From Clostridiales bacterium (GTDB lineage: Bacteria > Bacillota > Clostridia > Christensenellales > CAG-138), in NCBI GenBank assembly GCA_024698505.1, contig JAILRE010000001.1:1-59422 (forward strand): 59,422 bases of DNA, given 5' to 3'. The notes under the pieces were generated by a model. The model saw nothing but the letters and a program-made list of their open reading frames with translations. It ran no database searches and was not told the DNA's origin. This document shows positions 49,434 through 58,645 of the stretch, piece by piece. Both the position numbers and the translations under genes were made by a program. Every line of letters begins with the position of its first letter. The stretch's first letter is position 1.

Positions 49434-50615
49434 TCAGCCCAAAGCGAATATCAGAGCGACCAGGCGGTATATCCAGTTGGCCGCCGCGCCCGCGGCAAGC
49501 CCGCCGACGGTGTGGCTGAGTATCGCCTTGCCCGTCAGGTACTTGAAGCCGAGGCTGTCCATCATGGAGACGTGGGTGGAGAGATAGCCGCTCCAGCACA
49601 TGCACATAGCCGTGAATACCGCGACGTCGTGCGCGTTGGCGAGGCCGTTTTCGAGCAGAGCGGGGACCATGCCCATCGCCGCGCCCGCGGAGCCGAGGGC
49701 CGTAATGGGGACCGCTACCGCGCCGGAGGACGCGAACCCGAAAAGGGGCTTCAATATGAAATTGATCTTATCCGCTATCTTGGGGAGCAGGCCGATGCCC
49801 TCGTAGGCGGCGCCGGTGAAGGTCTCGGTGGAGCTTGTGAGCATCATGACGAGCGTGCAGATTATTACCACGCCGGGGATTATGCCGAGGCCCAGCGTAA
49901 CGCCGCTCTTGCCGCCCTCCAGAAGGGCGTTCATGGTCCTCATGCCGAGGTTCTGCTCCTTCTTGCGAAGCTCGTCCGGCTTGGGAAGATCCTTCTCCTC
50001 AACGGCGGGCGCATCCTTGCCGAAGAGCTTTTTCGTGAAGCCGAGCATTATCCTCGTGCTGACGACGGAGCCGATTATGGCGGAGAGGTTGCCGACGAGT
50101 ATCGCGGGCATGAGGTTCGTTTTGGCGACGCCCTCCTGACCGAGCATGAAGGTCGTGACAATGAGGCCCATGCCGAAGGCGGTGCCGATGTTCGTCAGCG
50201 CGGGGAGCTGGTACCTTTTGAAGAAGAGCCTGAAGCCCTTGTCGTCCGCAAGGGAGAGTATGGCGGGATTATCCGAAAGATAGGTCGTTACAACGCCGAG
50301 GGAAGCCGCGCCGGGAAGATCGTAAAGGGGCTTCATGAGGGGCGAGAGTATCTTGTTGAGAAGATCGACCACGCCGAACTCCGTGAAGAGCGCGGAAAGC
50401 GCCCCCATCAGCACGGCGATAGCCATTATATACAGGCATGTATCGACGAGCAGCCTGTGCGCCGTGTTCATGAGGGTGCTGAACATATTCGAAAGCCCCA
50501 TGGGTATTGCGAACAGGGCGAATACACCCACCACGAGAACGAGGCAGATGAGCGCCGACAGCCACAGAGGCATATGCTTTTTTTGCCTTGCGGGCTTAAA
50601 CTTTTCCATATTCAT
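49434..50615 (-). CDS. Gate-domain (nucleoside-recognition) membrane protein
   Basis: This 393-residue protein has about ten helices with two Gate-type segments: ALFTEFGVVDLLNKILSPLM near the start and PKIADKINFILKPLFGFASS later. A cytoplasmic loop KLFGKDAPAVEEKDLPKPDE separates the halves. It resembles the clostridial CD0519/CD1768-type family, whose transport substrate is unknown. It is divergent from a LysR regulator, which suggests substrate-induced control. The ribosome site at the ATG is poor. A short terminator-like hairpin lies in its leader region. Confidence 0.75.
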   Translation of the reverse strand: MNMEKFKPARQKKHMPLWLSALICLVLVVGVFALFAIPMGLSNMFSTLMNTAHRLLVDTCLYIMAIAVLMGALSALFTEFGVVDLLNKILSPLMKPLYDLPGAASLGVVTTYLSDNPAILSLADDKGFRLFFKRYQLPALTNIGTAFGMGLIVTTFMLGQEGVAKTNLMPAILVGNLSAIIGSVVSTRIMLGFTKKLFGKDAPAVEEKDLPKPDELRKKEQNLGMRTMNALLEGGKSGVTLGLGIIPGVVIICTLVMMLTSSTETFTGAAYEGIGLLPKIADKINFILKPLFGFASSGAVAVPITALGSAGAAMGMVPALLENGLANAHDVAVFTAMCMCWSGYLSTHVSMMDSLGFKYLTGKAILSHTVGGLAAGAAANWIYRLVALIFALG

Positions 50616-50652
50616 GGTCGGAAACGATACCCCTTGAAAAACTTGATTTCGA

Positions 50653-50675
50653 CAAAAAAGACGGTTTTTCCGTCT
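50653..50675 (-). terminator. Terminator-like hairpin in the leader of the Gate-domain gene
   Basis: On the minus strand GACGG-AAAAA-CCGTC is followed by TTTTTTG, 40-60 nt upstream of the start. It could be an attenuator, or block antisense reading from the LysR promoter side. Confidence 0.5.
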
Positions 50676-50699
50676 CTATGAATAATACAACAAAGGGGC

Positions 50700-50728
50700 T
50701 TGCAATAAAAGCGAATGTTTGTTATAAT
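50700..50728 (+). promoter_or_regulatory. Sigma-A promoter of the LysR gene
   Basis: TTGCAA (50700-50705), 17 nt, TATAAT (50723-50728). The -10 box is the centre of a 20-bp palindrome. Confidence 0.65.
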
Positions 50729-50734
50729 AAACAT
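50715..50734. promoter_or_regulatory. 20-bp palindrome ATGTTTGTTATAATAAACAT (putative LysR operator)
   Basis: 18 of 20 bases are self-complementary and it overlaps the -10 box, as expected for autoregulation by a LysR protein in the shared divergent control region. Confidence 0.6.
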
Positions 50735-50763
50735 GAGAATTTTTCATGTTAGGAGGGGCTTGC

Positions 50764-51642
50764 ATGAGCAGGATAACGAACCCGGCGAAGTACTTCGTGC
50801 TTAACGCCGTTGCCGAAACGGGTTCGCTCACCGCCGCGGCGGACAAGCTCGGCTACACGCAGTCGGGCGTCAGCCACATAATAGCCGATCTGGAAGCCGA
50901 ATGCGGGTTCCCTCTCGTTCTGCGCGCAAAAACGGGGTCCTCCCTCACCAAGGACGGCGAGAAGCTGCTCGAGCCCGTGCGTCAGCTCATGCGCGCGGAG
51001 GAGCAGCTTTCGGCCTTTATCGACGAAACGAACGGCCTGCGTTCCGGCGTTGTGAGGGTGGGCATGTTTTCGAGCGTCGCCGTGCATTGGGCGCCCGAAA
51101 TGATAAAGAGCTTTTCCGCCATATACCCCAACATAAAGATAGAGCTCTTCTCCGGCCTGTATCAGGAGATAGAGAACATGGTAATAGACGAAAGGCTCGA
51201 CTGCGGCTTCCTCACCAAGATGACGAAGCGCGACCTGGTATTCCGCGAGCTCGCGCGGGACAGGCTGCTCGCCGTCGTTCCCCGGGGGCGGTATCCTGCG
51301 GGGCTCAAAAAACTGCCCGCCGCCATGATAGGCAGCGAGGATTTCATAATCCCCGGCGAGGGCTCGAATTACGACATAGGCGAGATCTTCCGCGCCTGCC
51401 GCGTGACGCCCCGCGTGAAGTACGCCCTTTCGGACGACTACGCCGCTCTTTCGATGGTCGAAAAGGGCCTCGGCATAACGATACTGCCCGAGCTCGTGCT
51501 TAAGGGGAGATCGGACAATGTCGCCGTGATGGAGCTCGATCCCCCGTTTACGAGGACGATAGGCATAGTCTCCCGCCCGGGAAAGGACAGCTCCCCCGCC
51601 GCGAGGGCGTTCATAGAGTTCGTGAAGGACAGGTTCCGCTGA
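50764..51642 (+). CDS. LysR-family transcriptional regulator
   Basis: This 292-residue protein has an N-terminal winged HTH (YFVLNAVAETGSLTAAADKL, GYTQSGVSHIIADLEAECGF) and a LysR effector domain with VRVGMFSSVAVHWAPEMIKS and EKGLGITILPELVL. ATG at 50764 was chosen because AGGAGGGG is upstream of it. It is divergent from the Gate-domain transporter, which is its likely target. The effector is unknown. Confidence 0.93.
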   Translation: MSRITNPAKYFVLNAVAETGSLTAAADKLGYTQSGVSHIIADLEAECGFPLVLRAKTGSSLTKDGEKLLEPVRQLMRAEEQLSAFIDETNGLRSGVVRVGMFSSVAVHWAPEMIKSFSAIYPNIKIELFSGLYQEIENMVIDERLDCGFLTKMTKRDLVFRELARDRLLAVVPRGRYPAGLKKLPAAMIGSEDFIIPGEGSNYDIGEIFRACRVTPRVKYALSDDYAALSMVEKGLGITILPELVLKGRSDNVAVMELDPPFTRTIGIVSRPGKDSSPAARAFIEFVKDRFR

Positions 51643-51753
51643 CGCGTTTTTTCGGCGCGTGCGCGGTTTTTGCGGAAGTTTCGGCTTTATTTCGGGGCTT
51701 CGGCATGATATAATAGGTTGAATGGGTATCGGCTTTTTCGAAAGGAGTTTTTT

Positions 51754-53469
51754 ATGAAGCGGATGACAGCTTTACTGCTCGCGGTACTTGCCGCGCTGAC
51801 CATCCCCGCCGCTGCGGCGGCAAGGGGGCTTTCGTCCGTTTCGGTCTCCCCCTCTCCGGGGAGCTTCATAACGCTCACCTATCAGCCGAGCTCCCATTAT
51901 TCCTCGAGCGTCTACTATTCGAATATCCGCGAGGTCGTGCTCTCCGGCAATCAGAGGCTCGATCTCGTCAACGCCGCGCTCTCGCAGGTGGGCTATCACG
52001 AGGGGAACAGCTTCAGCCAGCTCACGGGAAGCAACTCCTCCGGCTCCATGAACTACACCGAATACGGCTACTGGTACGGCAGGAGCGTGCTCGGGCACGA
52101 TACCGGCTTCTTCTACGAGTGGTGCGCCATGTTCACCGCCTGGTCCGCAAGGCAGGCAAGGATACCGACCTCGGTGATAAACAACGCCTCGTACGCGCAC
52201 GCAGGCTCAAACCCCTTCTACTTCAACATGACCTATCACAGGAGCGGGACCTACGTCCCCAAGCCGGGCGATCTGATATTCTACGACTGGGCGTTCAACA
52301 ACAAACAGTGGGATCACGTGGGGATAGTCGCCTTCGTTGAAAACGGCAGGGTGCACACCGTGGAGGGGAACGCCTCCGATCAGGTGCTCATGCGCGACAT
52401 CTCCATCAACAATTACGAGATACAGGGCTACGGCGAGCCCGCCTACACGAACGCGGACGCCTCGGCCCTCGACGTTTCCAAATACACCGCCCCCTCGGGG
52501 AGCATATCCGTAGGCTCCTCCGGCAGCGGCGTGAGATGGCTGCAGGCGGCGCTGCTGCATCTTGGCTATCCCACCCCCGTGGACGGGAATTTCGGCTACA
52601 ACACCCAGCGTCAGCTGAAGAGGTTCCAGAGCTTCTGCGGGCTCGCTTCGGACGGCGTCTGCGGGCAGAACACCGTTAACGCGATAAAAGCAAGGCTCAA
52701 AGCGGGCTCCGGCAATTCGGCGGATCCCTCCACATATCCCGTCCCCACGCGCACGCTCAGGCAGGGCTGCACGGGCAGCGACGTAAAATGGCTCCAGGCC
52801 GCGCTGAAGAAGCTCGGCGCGGACATCACGATAGACGGCAATTTCGGCCCCGCAACGAGGGAAAAGGTCGTCTGGGCGCAGAACAGGCTCGGCCTCTCGA
52901 AGGACGGCGTCTGCGGCCCCGCAACGAGGAGCAGGCTGATAAAGGCCACCGGCTCGCAGCAGGAGCCGACGGGCGGATCGGGCGCGGATCCCTCGGGATA
53001 TCCCGTGCCGACGAGGACGCTCAAACAGACCATGTCGGGGGACGACGTGAAGTGGCTCCAGGCCGCGCTGAGAAAGTACGGCTTTACGATGAGCATAACG
53101 GGCTATTTCGGCACTAACACCAGGGCGAACCTCGTCAAATTCCAGCAGCGCGAGGGCCTTGAGGCCGACGGCGTATGCGGCGTCAACACGCTTAAAAAGC
53201 TGAAGGAATTCCTTAAAATAGGCGCCTCCCCGCAGGGCCCGGGCTATCCCGAGCCCGCAAGGGTGCTGAAAGAGGGCTGCACGGGCGGCGACGTGAAGTG
53301 GCTGCAGACGGCCCTGAAGCGGCTGGGCTATGCCGTGACCGTCGACGGAGTATTCGGCTCCGGCACGGAGGCGCAGCTTATCGCCTTCCAGCGGGCGGCG
53401 GGCATTGCCGCGGACGGCATCTGCGGAAGCGAGACCAGAAAGACGATCAAGAGCAGGCTCGGCTGGTAA
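51754..53469 (+). CDS. Secreted CHAP amidase/endopeptidase with four peptidoglycan-binding domains
   Basis: This 571-residue protein has a signal peptide (about 1-24), a CHAP-like cysteine peptidase domain (about 60-215; Cys in FYEWCAMFTAW, His in WDHVGIV, Asn in VEGN) and four PG_binding_1 repeats (about 247-315, 328-398, 415-487 and 496-570), each with VKWLQAAL and DGxFG. It should cut peptide cross-links or stems in cell walls. GGAG lies 6 nt before the ATG. It is the first of two paralogues, followed after 30 nt by the second. A vegetative, sporulation or antagonistic role cannot be told from sequence. Confidence 0.86.
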   Translation: MKRMTALLLAVLAALTIPAAAAARGLSSVSVSPSPGSFITLTYQPSSHYSSSVYYSNIREVVLSGNQRLDLVNAALSQVGYHEGNSFSQLTGSNSSGSMNYTEYGYWYGRSVLGHDTGFFYEWCAMFTAWSARQARIPTSVINNASYAHAGSNPFYFNMTYHRSGTYVPKPGDLIFYDWAFNNKQWDHVGIVAFVENGRVHTVEGNASDQVLMRDISINNYEIQGYGEPAYTNADASALDVSKYTAPSGSISVGSSGSGVRWLQAALLHLGYPTPVDGNFGYNTQRQLKRFQSFCGLASDGVCGQNTVNAIKARLKAGSGNSADPSTYPVPTRTLRQGCTGSDVKWLQAALKKLGADITIDGNFGPATREKVVWAQNRLGLSKDGVCGPATRSRLIKATGSQQEPTGGSGADPSGYPVPTRTLKQTMSGDDVKWLQAALRKYGFTMSITGYFGTNTRANLVKFQQREGLEADGVCGVNTLKKLKEFLKIGASPQGPGYPEPARVLKEGCTGGDVKWLQTALKRLGYAVTVDGVFGSGTEAQLIAFQRAAGIAADGICGSETRKTIKSRLGW

Positions 53470-53499
53470 AAAGATACGTCATCGAAGGGGGGAACGAGC

Positions 53500-55329
53500 A
53501 TGACGAAAACGGCCTTTATCAAGCGCGCGTTTTCCGTCGTCCTTGCGCTCGTAACGGCGCTCGGGCTCGCTTTCCCCGTGCTTTCGAGCCCGGGAGGGGC
53601 TTCCTCCTCCTACACGCCGTCGGCAAAATACGCCTCGTCCGTCTACTGGCAGAACCTTCGCGAGCTGAACCTTACCGGCGATCCGAGGCTGGATCTCGTC
53701 AATACCGCGCTGACGCAGCTCGGCTATCACGAGGGGAACTCCGTGAACGATCTTGCCGGCGGCAACGTGAACGGGTACCTCGATTTCACCGAGTACGGCC
53801 GCTGGTACGGCGAGCAGGTGCTCATGGGCGACGGCTTCTATCACGCCTGGTGCGCGATATTCGCCTCCTGGTGCGCAAGGCGCGCCGGCGTTCCCAAATA
53901 CGTGATCAACAACTCCGCCTACGCGCGGGTGAGCTATAACCCCTACCATTTCAATATCGAATACCGCTCCGCAGACGCCTGCGTTCCCAAGTGCGGCGAT
54001 CTCATATTCTACGATTTCACGGGAACGGGCACGGAATGGAGCCACGTGGGCATGGTCCTCTACGTTGAAAACGGAATAGTCGTTACGATAGAGGGGAATA
54101 TGCTCAAGTGCGTCTGCATCCGCAGGCATTACCTCGACAGCGTGGCAGTGCGCGGCTACGGGCTCCCCGCTTACGGCGGGAGCTATTCCTTCCCGCTCGA
54201 CGTATCGAGCTACCCCGCCCCGACGGGAACTCTCAGGCAGGGGGACCGCGGCGCTCAGGTGAAATGGCTGCAGGCGGCGCTGCTGCATCTTGGCTATCCC
54301 ACCCCCGTGGACGGCAGCTTCGGCAGCCAGACCGCCCGCCAGCTGAGAAAATTCCAGGCGGATCACGGCATAGAGAACAGCGCTATCTGCGGCCCCGCGA
54401 CGAGGGGTGCTCTTAAGAACCTGCTTGAAAGCCACGGCATAGGCACTATGGATCCCTCCTCCTTCCCCATCCCCGAAAGGACGCTCCAATCGGGCTCGGA
54501 GGGCAGCGACGTAAGGTGGCTCCAGGCCGCAATGCGAAAGCTCGGCATGCCCCTTAACGTGACCGGCTATTTCGGAACGGTCACGACCAAATATCTGAAG
54601 CTCACGCAGAGGAGCCTCGGAGTGGAGGCGACGGGCGTCTGCGGCCCGACTACGAGGGCGAAGCTCTCTGCGCTCACGGGCGGCGGCTCCTCCGGCTATT
54701 CGCCCCCCGCGACGAATACTCCGAAGCCGACGAATACTCCGAAGCCCACGAGTACTCCGAAGCCGACGAATACTCCCAAGCCCACGAACACGCCCAAGCC
54801 CACGGCTTCCCCCGCTCCTTCGGGGAACGGCGGCATAGAGTGGCCCCTGCCGACGCGGCCGCTTTCGCAGGGAGATCGGGGCGACGACGTAAAATGGCTC
54901 CAGACTGCGCTGAGGCGCACGGGCGCGGACATACCCGTAACGGGCTATTTCGGGAACCTCACCAGGGAGAACGTGCTCCGCATCCAGAGGGAGGATCGGC
55001 TTCCTCAGACGGGCATATGCGGCTCCCTTACGAGGGCGGCGCTGCTTGCAAGGCTCGGCTCCGGCGGCGCGGAGCAGAACGATCCCAACGATCCCGCGAG
55101 CTACCCCGTGCCCGAAAGAAGGCTCGAACAGGGCTGCCGCGGGAACGACGTCAAGTGGCTGCAGGCCGCTCTTACGAGGATAGGAGCGACCGTCGATATC
55201 ACGGGCTATTTCGGCTCGAAAACCAAAGCAAAGGTCGCCTGGTTCCAGAAAGCCTACGGGCTTACGCCGACAGGCGTTCTCGATACCAGGACGCGCGCGT
55301 ATCTCGTGCTCGTTCTGAGGAATTATTGA
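53500..55329 (+). CDS. Second CHAP peptidase with four peptidoglycan-binding domains
   Basis: This 609-residue paralogue of the preceding gene has a signal peptide (about 1-32), a CHAP domain (Cys in YHAWCAIFASWC, His in WSHVGMV, Asn in IEGN), two PG_binding_1 repeats, a linker of repeated TPKP(T) units (about 405-440) and two further PG_binding_1 repeats. GGGGGG precedes the ATG. A 51-bp stretch of its first binding repeat is identical in DNA to the upstream gene, a sign of recent duplication or gene conversion. It is 17 nt upstream of the barnase-like gene and probably in one transcript with it. Confidence 0.86.
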   Translation: MTKTAFIKRAFSVVLALVTALGLAFPVLSSPGGASSSYTPSAKYASSVYWQNLRELNLTGDPRLDLVNTALTQLGYHEGNSVNDLAGGNVNGYLDFTEYGRWYGEQVLMGDGFYHAWCAIFASWCARRAGVPKYVINNSAYARVSYNPYHFNIEYRSADACVPKCGDLIFYDFTGTGTEWSHVGMVLYVENGIVVTIEGNMLKCVCIRRHYLDSVAVRGYGLPAYGGSYSFPLDVSSYPAPTGTLRQGDRGAQVKWLQAALLHLGYPTPVDGSFGSQTARQLRKFQADHGIENSAICGPATRGALKNLLESHGIGTMDPSSFPIPERTLQSGSEGSDVRWLQAAMRKLGMPLNVTGYFGTVTTKYLKLTQRSLGVEATGVCGPTTRAKLSALTGGGSSGYSPPATNTPKPTNTPKPTSTPKPTNTPKPTNTPKPTASPAPSGNGGIEWPLPTRPLSQGDRGDDVKWLQTALRRTGADIPVTGYFGNLTRENVLRIQREDRLPQTGICGSLTRAALLARLGSGGAEQNDPNDPASYPVPERRLEQGCRGNDVKWLQAALTRIGATVDITGYFGSKTKAKVAWFQKAYGLTPTGVLDTRTRAYLVLVLRNY

Positions 55330-55346
55330 TCTATCAGGAGGTCCGT

Positions 55347-55982
55347 ATGTCCGGAAAACTCGTTCGCGGGCTCGCATTATTGCTCGCAGTACTCATGGCG
55401 CTCGCCCTCTTCACGGGATGCAAGCGCAAAAAGAAGCCCATTGTCGAGGATCTTACGGAGATCACGCTCGATCCCAACAAGACCGAAGTCCCGACTCCCG
55501 AGCCCCTTATCGAGGTGACGGACGATCCCGCCGCCACGGAAGGCGACGCAGAGACCGCGGCTCCCACGGCGGCTCCTGCGGATACCCCCGCTCCGACGGA
55601 GGCTCCCACGGAAGCGCCCACGGAATGCCCCGTGAGGGAGGACGGTCAGTACGATCAGAAGGACGAGGTGGCGCTCTACATCCACCTGTTCGGGCATCTG
55701 CCCTCCAATTACGTCACCAAGAGCCAGGCGAGGAGCAAGGGCTGGACGGGCGGAAGCCTTGAACCCTACTTCCCCGGCTGCTCGATAGGCGGCGATTATT
55801 TCGGCAATTACGAGGGCCTGCTCCCCACCAAATCCGGCAGGAAGTACACCGAGTGCGATATCGACACGAAGGGCAAACGCTCACGCGGGGCGAAGAGGAT
55901 AATCTTCTCGAACGACGGGCTTATCTTCTACACGGACGACCATTACGAGAGCTTTACCCAGCTCTACGGCGAGGAGGAATGA
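55347..55982 (+). CDS. Barnase-like ribonuclease lipoprotein
   Basis: This 211-residue protein has a signal peptide with lipobox FTGC (Cys25), a Pro/Thr/Ala/Glu linker (about 45-95) and a complete barnase/RNase N1 domain. LPSNYVTKSQARSKGW, CSIGGDYFGN, SGRKYTECDID, AKRIIFSNDGLIFYTDDHYE align with barnase so that the catalytic Glu, Arg and His and the active-site Lys are all kept. It should cleave RNA at G, and is predicted to be tethered outside the cell. AGGAGG precedes the ATG. A barstar gene follows immediately. Lipid anchoring of this enzyme is unusual; typical barnase is freely secreted. Confidence 0.88.
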   Translation: MSGKLVRGLALLLAVLMALALFTGCKRKKKPIVEDLTEITLDPNKTEVPTPEPLIEVTDDPAATEGDAETAAPTAAPADTPAPTEAPTEAPTECPVREDGQYDQKDEVALYIHLFGHLPSNYVTKSQARSKGWTGGSLEPYFPGCSIGGDYFGNYEGLLPTKSGRKYTECDIDTKGKRSRGAKRIIFSNDGLIFYTDDHYESFTQLYGEEE

Positions 55983-55984
55983 GC

Positions 55985-56251
55985 ATGAAGTATCAAGTCG
56001 ACGCTTTCGATTTCGTTTCCAAGCAGGAGACGCACGCCGTCCTTAGGAACGCCCTCGGCGAGGAGAACTACCGGGGCAGCAATCTCGACGCGCTCCACGA
56101 CTGCCTCACCATGATATTCGAGCCGACGACGCTCGTGATCTCGCATTGGGGCTACGCCGAACGCCGCCTCGGCGAATACGCCGACCGCCTTTGGCACGTG
56201 CTGGACGATTCCTCGGAGGAAAACCCCTTCCTCACCATCATTCTCGAATAA
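55985..56251 (+). CDS. Barstar-family ribonuclease inhibitor
   Basis: This 88-residue protein is similar to barstar along its length. NLDALHDCLT contains both Asp residues that contact the barnase active site, and it ends FLTIILE as barstar does. It protects the cytoplasm from the RNase made by the gene just upstream (2 nt apart). ATG at 55985 is 7 nt after GGAGG; an overlapping ATG at 55979 is too close to it. Confidence 0.9.
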   Translation: MKYQVDAFDFVSKQETHAVLRNALGEENYRGSNLDALHDCLTMIFEPTTLVISHWGYAERRLGEYADRLWHVLDDSSEENPFLTIILE

Positions 56252-56308
56252 AACCGCGGGCCGTCTTGGAAACGGCCATTTTCACTACTACTTATTGCGA
56301 GGTGGCAC

Positions 56309-58645
56309 ATGAAAAGCATTTGCAGCGGATGGGAATTCGTAAAGGACCCGACGGACGCGTTCCTTAAAACGGACGAAGCCGCCCCGGGAGCCGTCACGGT
56401 CAGGCTCCCGCACACGGTCGCCCTCTCCCCCCTTCACTACGCCGCGCCCGAGGATTACGCGGGCGTTTTCGGCTACCGCAGGAAGATCGTGATATCCGAT
56501 CTTTCGAAGCGGTATTTTCTCAGGTTCGACGGGGCGGCGCACGCGGCCGAGCTCTTCGTTAACGGAAAAAAGGCGGGCGAGCATTTCTGCGGCTACACCT
56601 GCTTCCGCGCGGAGATAACCGACTTCATCCGCGAGGGCGAAAACCTCGTCTCCGTGAGGCTCGACACGACCGAGCGGGCGGACGTTCCACCGTTCGGCTT
56701 TATGATGGACTACCTCGGCTACGGAGGCCTTTACCGCGAAGCTTGGCTTGAGGAGCGCGGCAGTACCTGCATAGAGTCCGTGCTCTTCGACGCGGACGAC
56801 CGCGGCCGCCTGACTATACTCGAAACCACCCTCTCGGGCGAAGCCAAGCGCGCGCGTTACGAGGTTTGGGACGGCGATTCGCTCGTTGCCGAGCGCGAGG
56901 AGGACGCCGAAAAAAGAGGCGTGCTCATCGAATGCGGCGGCGTTATCCCCTGGTCGCCCGAAACGCCGAAGCTCTACGAGCTAAAGGTATCGGTGTACGG
57001 CGAAAACGGGGATATGCTTGACGAATACAGCGCTCGGTTCGGCTTCCGCACGGCGCTCTTCAAGGCGGACGGCTTCTATCTCAACGGCAAAAAGACCTTC
57101 CTCCGCGGGCTGAACCGCCACCAGTGCTGGCCCTATATCGGCTACGCCGCGCCCAAGTCCCTCCAGTACGAGGACGCGCGCATACTGAAGGAGGAGCTCT
57201 GCCTCACCGCAGTGAGGACGAGCCACTATCCGCAGAGCCAAAGCTTTATAGACGCCTGCGACGAGCTGGGCCTTCTCGTTTTCACCGAGCTGCCCGGCTG
57301 GCAGCATATAGGCGATGAGAAATGGAAGGAACGCTCGGTCGAAAACGTGCGCGAGATGGTGCTTCAGTACAGGCATCATCCCTCCATAATACTTTGGGGA
57401 GTGAGGATCAACGAGAGCCCCGACGACGACGAATTCTACAGAAAGACCAACGAGGCCGCGCACGCGCTCGATCCCACAAGGGCGACGAGCGGCGTCAGAT
57501 GCTTCCAGAAGAGCCATCTGCTCGAGGACGTTTACGCGTACAACGATTTCACCCATTCGGGAAGCAACGCGGGCTGCAGGAAAAAGAAAAAAGTCACGCC
57601 CGATATGGGCAAGGCGCTCCTAATCTCCGAGCACAACGGGCATATGTTCCCCACCAAGCCCTTCGACAACTCCGCAAGGCGGCAGGAGAACGCCCTGCGC
57701 CATGCGCGCGTGCTGGACGCGGCTTATTCGGACGGCGAGCACGCGGGCTGCTTCGGCTGGTGCATGTTCGATTACGCCACCCACAAGGATTTCGGCTCGG
57801 GCGACCGCGTCTGCTATCACGGCGTAACCGATCTGTTCCGCAATCCGAAGCTTTCCGCCGCGACCTACCGCAGCCAGGGCGGCGAGCCCTTCCTTGAGAT
57901 CGGCTCCTCGATGGATATAGGCGATTACCCCGCCGGCATATTGGGCGAGGTGTTCATCTTCACGAACGCGGACGAGGTAGACCTTTACAGGAACGACCGC
58001 TTCGTTACCACACTGAGGCCGAAAAAGGCCGGGCTTCCCCATCCCCCGATCGCGCTTGACGACGTCGTGGGCGGCCTTCTCGCCGAGGACGAGGGCTATA
58101 AGGGCAAAAAGGAAAGGCTCGTCCGCGAGAGCCTCAACGCCGCGGCGAAGTACGGCATGGACGGCCTGCCTCTTTCCGACAAGCTGAAGATGGCGCGGTG
58201 CATGCTGTTCCACGGCCTTACCTACGACGACGGCACGCGCCTTTACGGAAAATACGTCGGCAACTGGGGCGGCGTTATGACGACCTGGCGCTTCGACGCG
58301 AAGATAGGCGGAAAGGTCGTCGTCTCGAAAACGCGCGGCCCCTCGCGAAAGCTCAGGCTCGAGGTCAAGGCGTCCTCCACGGAGCTCTTCGAGGGCGATA
58401 TCTACGATATGGCCGCCGTGAGGATAAGGCTCGTCGACGAGAACGGGATGACCGCCTCCTACGCCCAGCTGCCCGTAAAGCTCGAGCTCACGGGCGAAGC
58501 GGAGCTCATTGGCCCCGATACAGTTACCGCCGAGGGCGGCATGACGGGAACCTTCATTAAGACCGTCGGCAAAAAGGGCGCGGCAAAGCTAACCGTCTCC
58601 ACCCCGCAGACGGAGCCCGTCACGTTGGAGTTTGAGGTGAAATAA
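56309..58645 (+). CDS. Glycoside hydrolase family 2 protein
   Basis: This 778-residue protein has the GH2 order: jelly-roll sugar-binding domain (about 1-140, FVNGKKAGEHFCGYTCFRAE), Ig-like domain, TIM barrel (about 250-520) and C-terminal beta domains. FLRGLNRHQCWPYIGYA, the acid/base region LWGVRINESPDDD and nucleophile region LLISEHNGHMFP are visible. No signal peptide is seen, so it acts in the cytoplasm, probably as a beta-galactosidase or related exo-enzyme. GCGAGG precedes the ATG. The sugar specificity is not readable. Confidence 0.9.
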   Translation: MKSICSGWEFVKDPTDAFLKTDEAAPGAVTVRLPHTVALSPLHYAAPEDYAGVFGYRRKIVISDLSKRYFLRFDGAAHAAELFVNGKKAGEHFCGYTCFRAEITDFIREGENLVSVRLDTTERADVPPFGFMMDYLGYGGLYREAWLEERGSTCIESVLFDADDRGRLTILETTLSGEAKRARYEVWDGDSLVAEREEDAEKRGVLIECGGVIPWSPETPKLYELKVSVYGENGDMLDEYSARFGFRTALFKADGFYLNGKKTFLRGLNRHQCWPYIGYAAPKSLQYEDARILKEELCLTAVRTSHYPQSQSFIDACDELGLLVFTELPGWQHIGDEKWKERSVENVREMVLQYRHHPSIILWGVRINESPDDDEFYRKTNEAAHALDPTRATSGVRCFQKSHLLEDVYAYNDFTHSGSNAGCRKKKKVTPDMGKALLISEHNGHMFPTKPFDNSARRQENALRHARVLDAAYSDGEHAGCFGWCMFDYATHKDFGSGDRVCYHGVTDLFRNPKLSAATYRSQGGEPFLEIGSSMDIGDYPAGILGEVFIFTNADEVDLYRNDRFVTTLRPKKAGLPHPPIALDDVVGGLLAEDEGYKGKKERLVRESLNAAAKYGMDGLPLSDKLKMARCMLFHGLTYDDGTRLYGKYVGNWGGVMTTWRFDAKIGGKVVVSKTRGPSRKLRLEVKASSTELFEGDIYDMAAVRIRLVDENGMTASYAQLPVKLELTGEAELIGPDTVTAEGGMTGTFIKTVGKKGAAKLTVSTPQTEPVTLEFEVK

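Noticed and set aside
53479-55377. 632-codon minus-strand frame opposite the second CHAP protein
   Set aside because: It is antisense to repeated peptidoglycan-binding domains. Its repeats simply reflect the repeats on the other strand.
55979-56251. Two-residue longer barstar start (ATG at 55979)
   Set aside because: GGAGG would be only 1-2 nt from that ATG, while the ATG at 55985 has 7-nt spacing.
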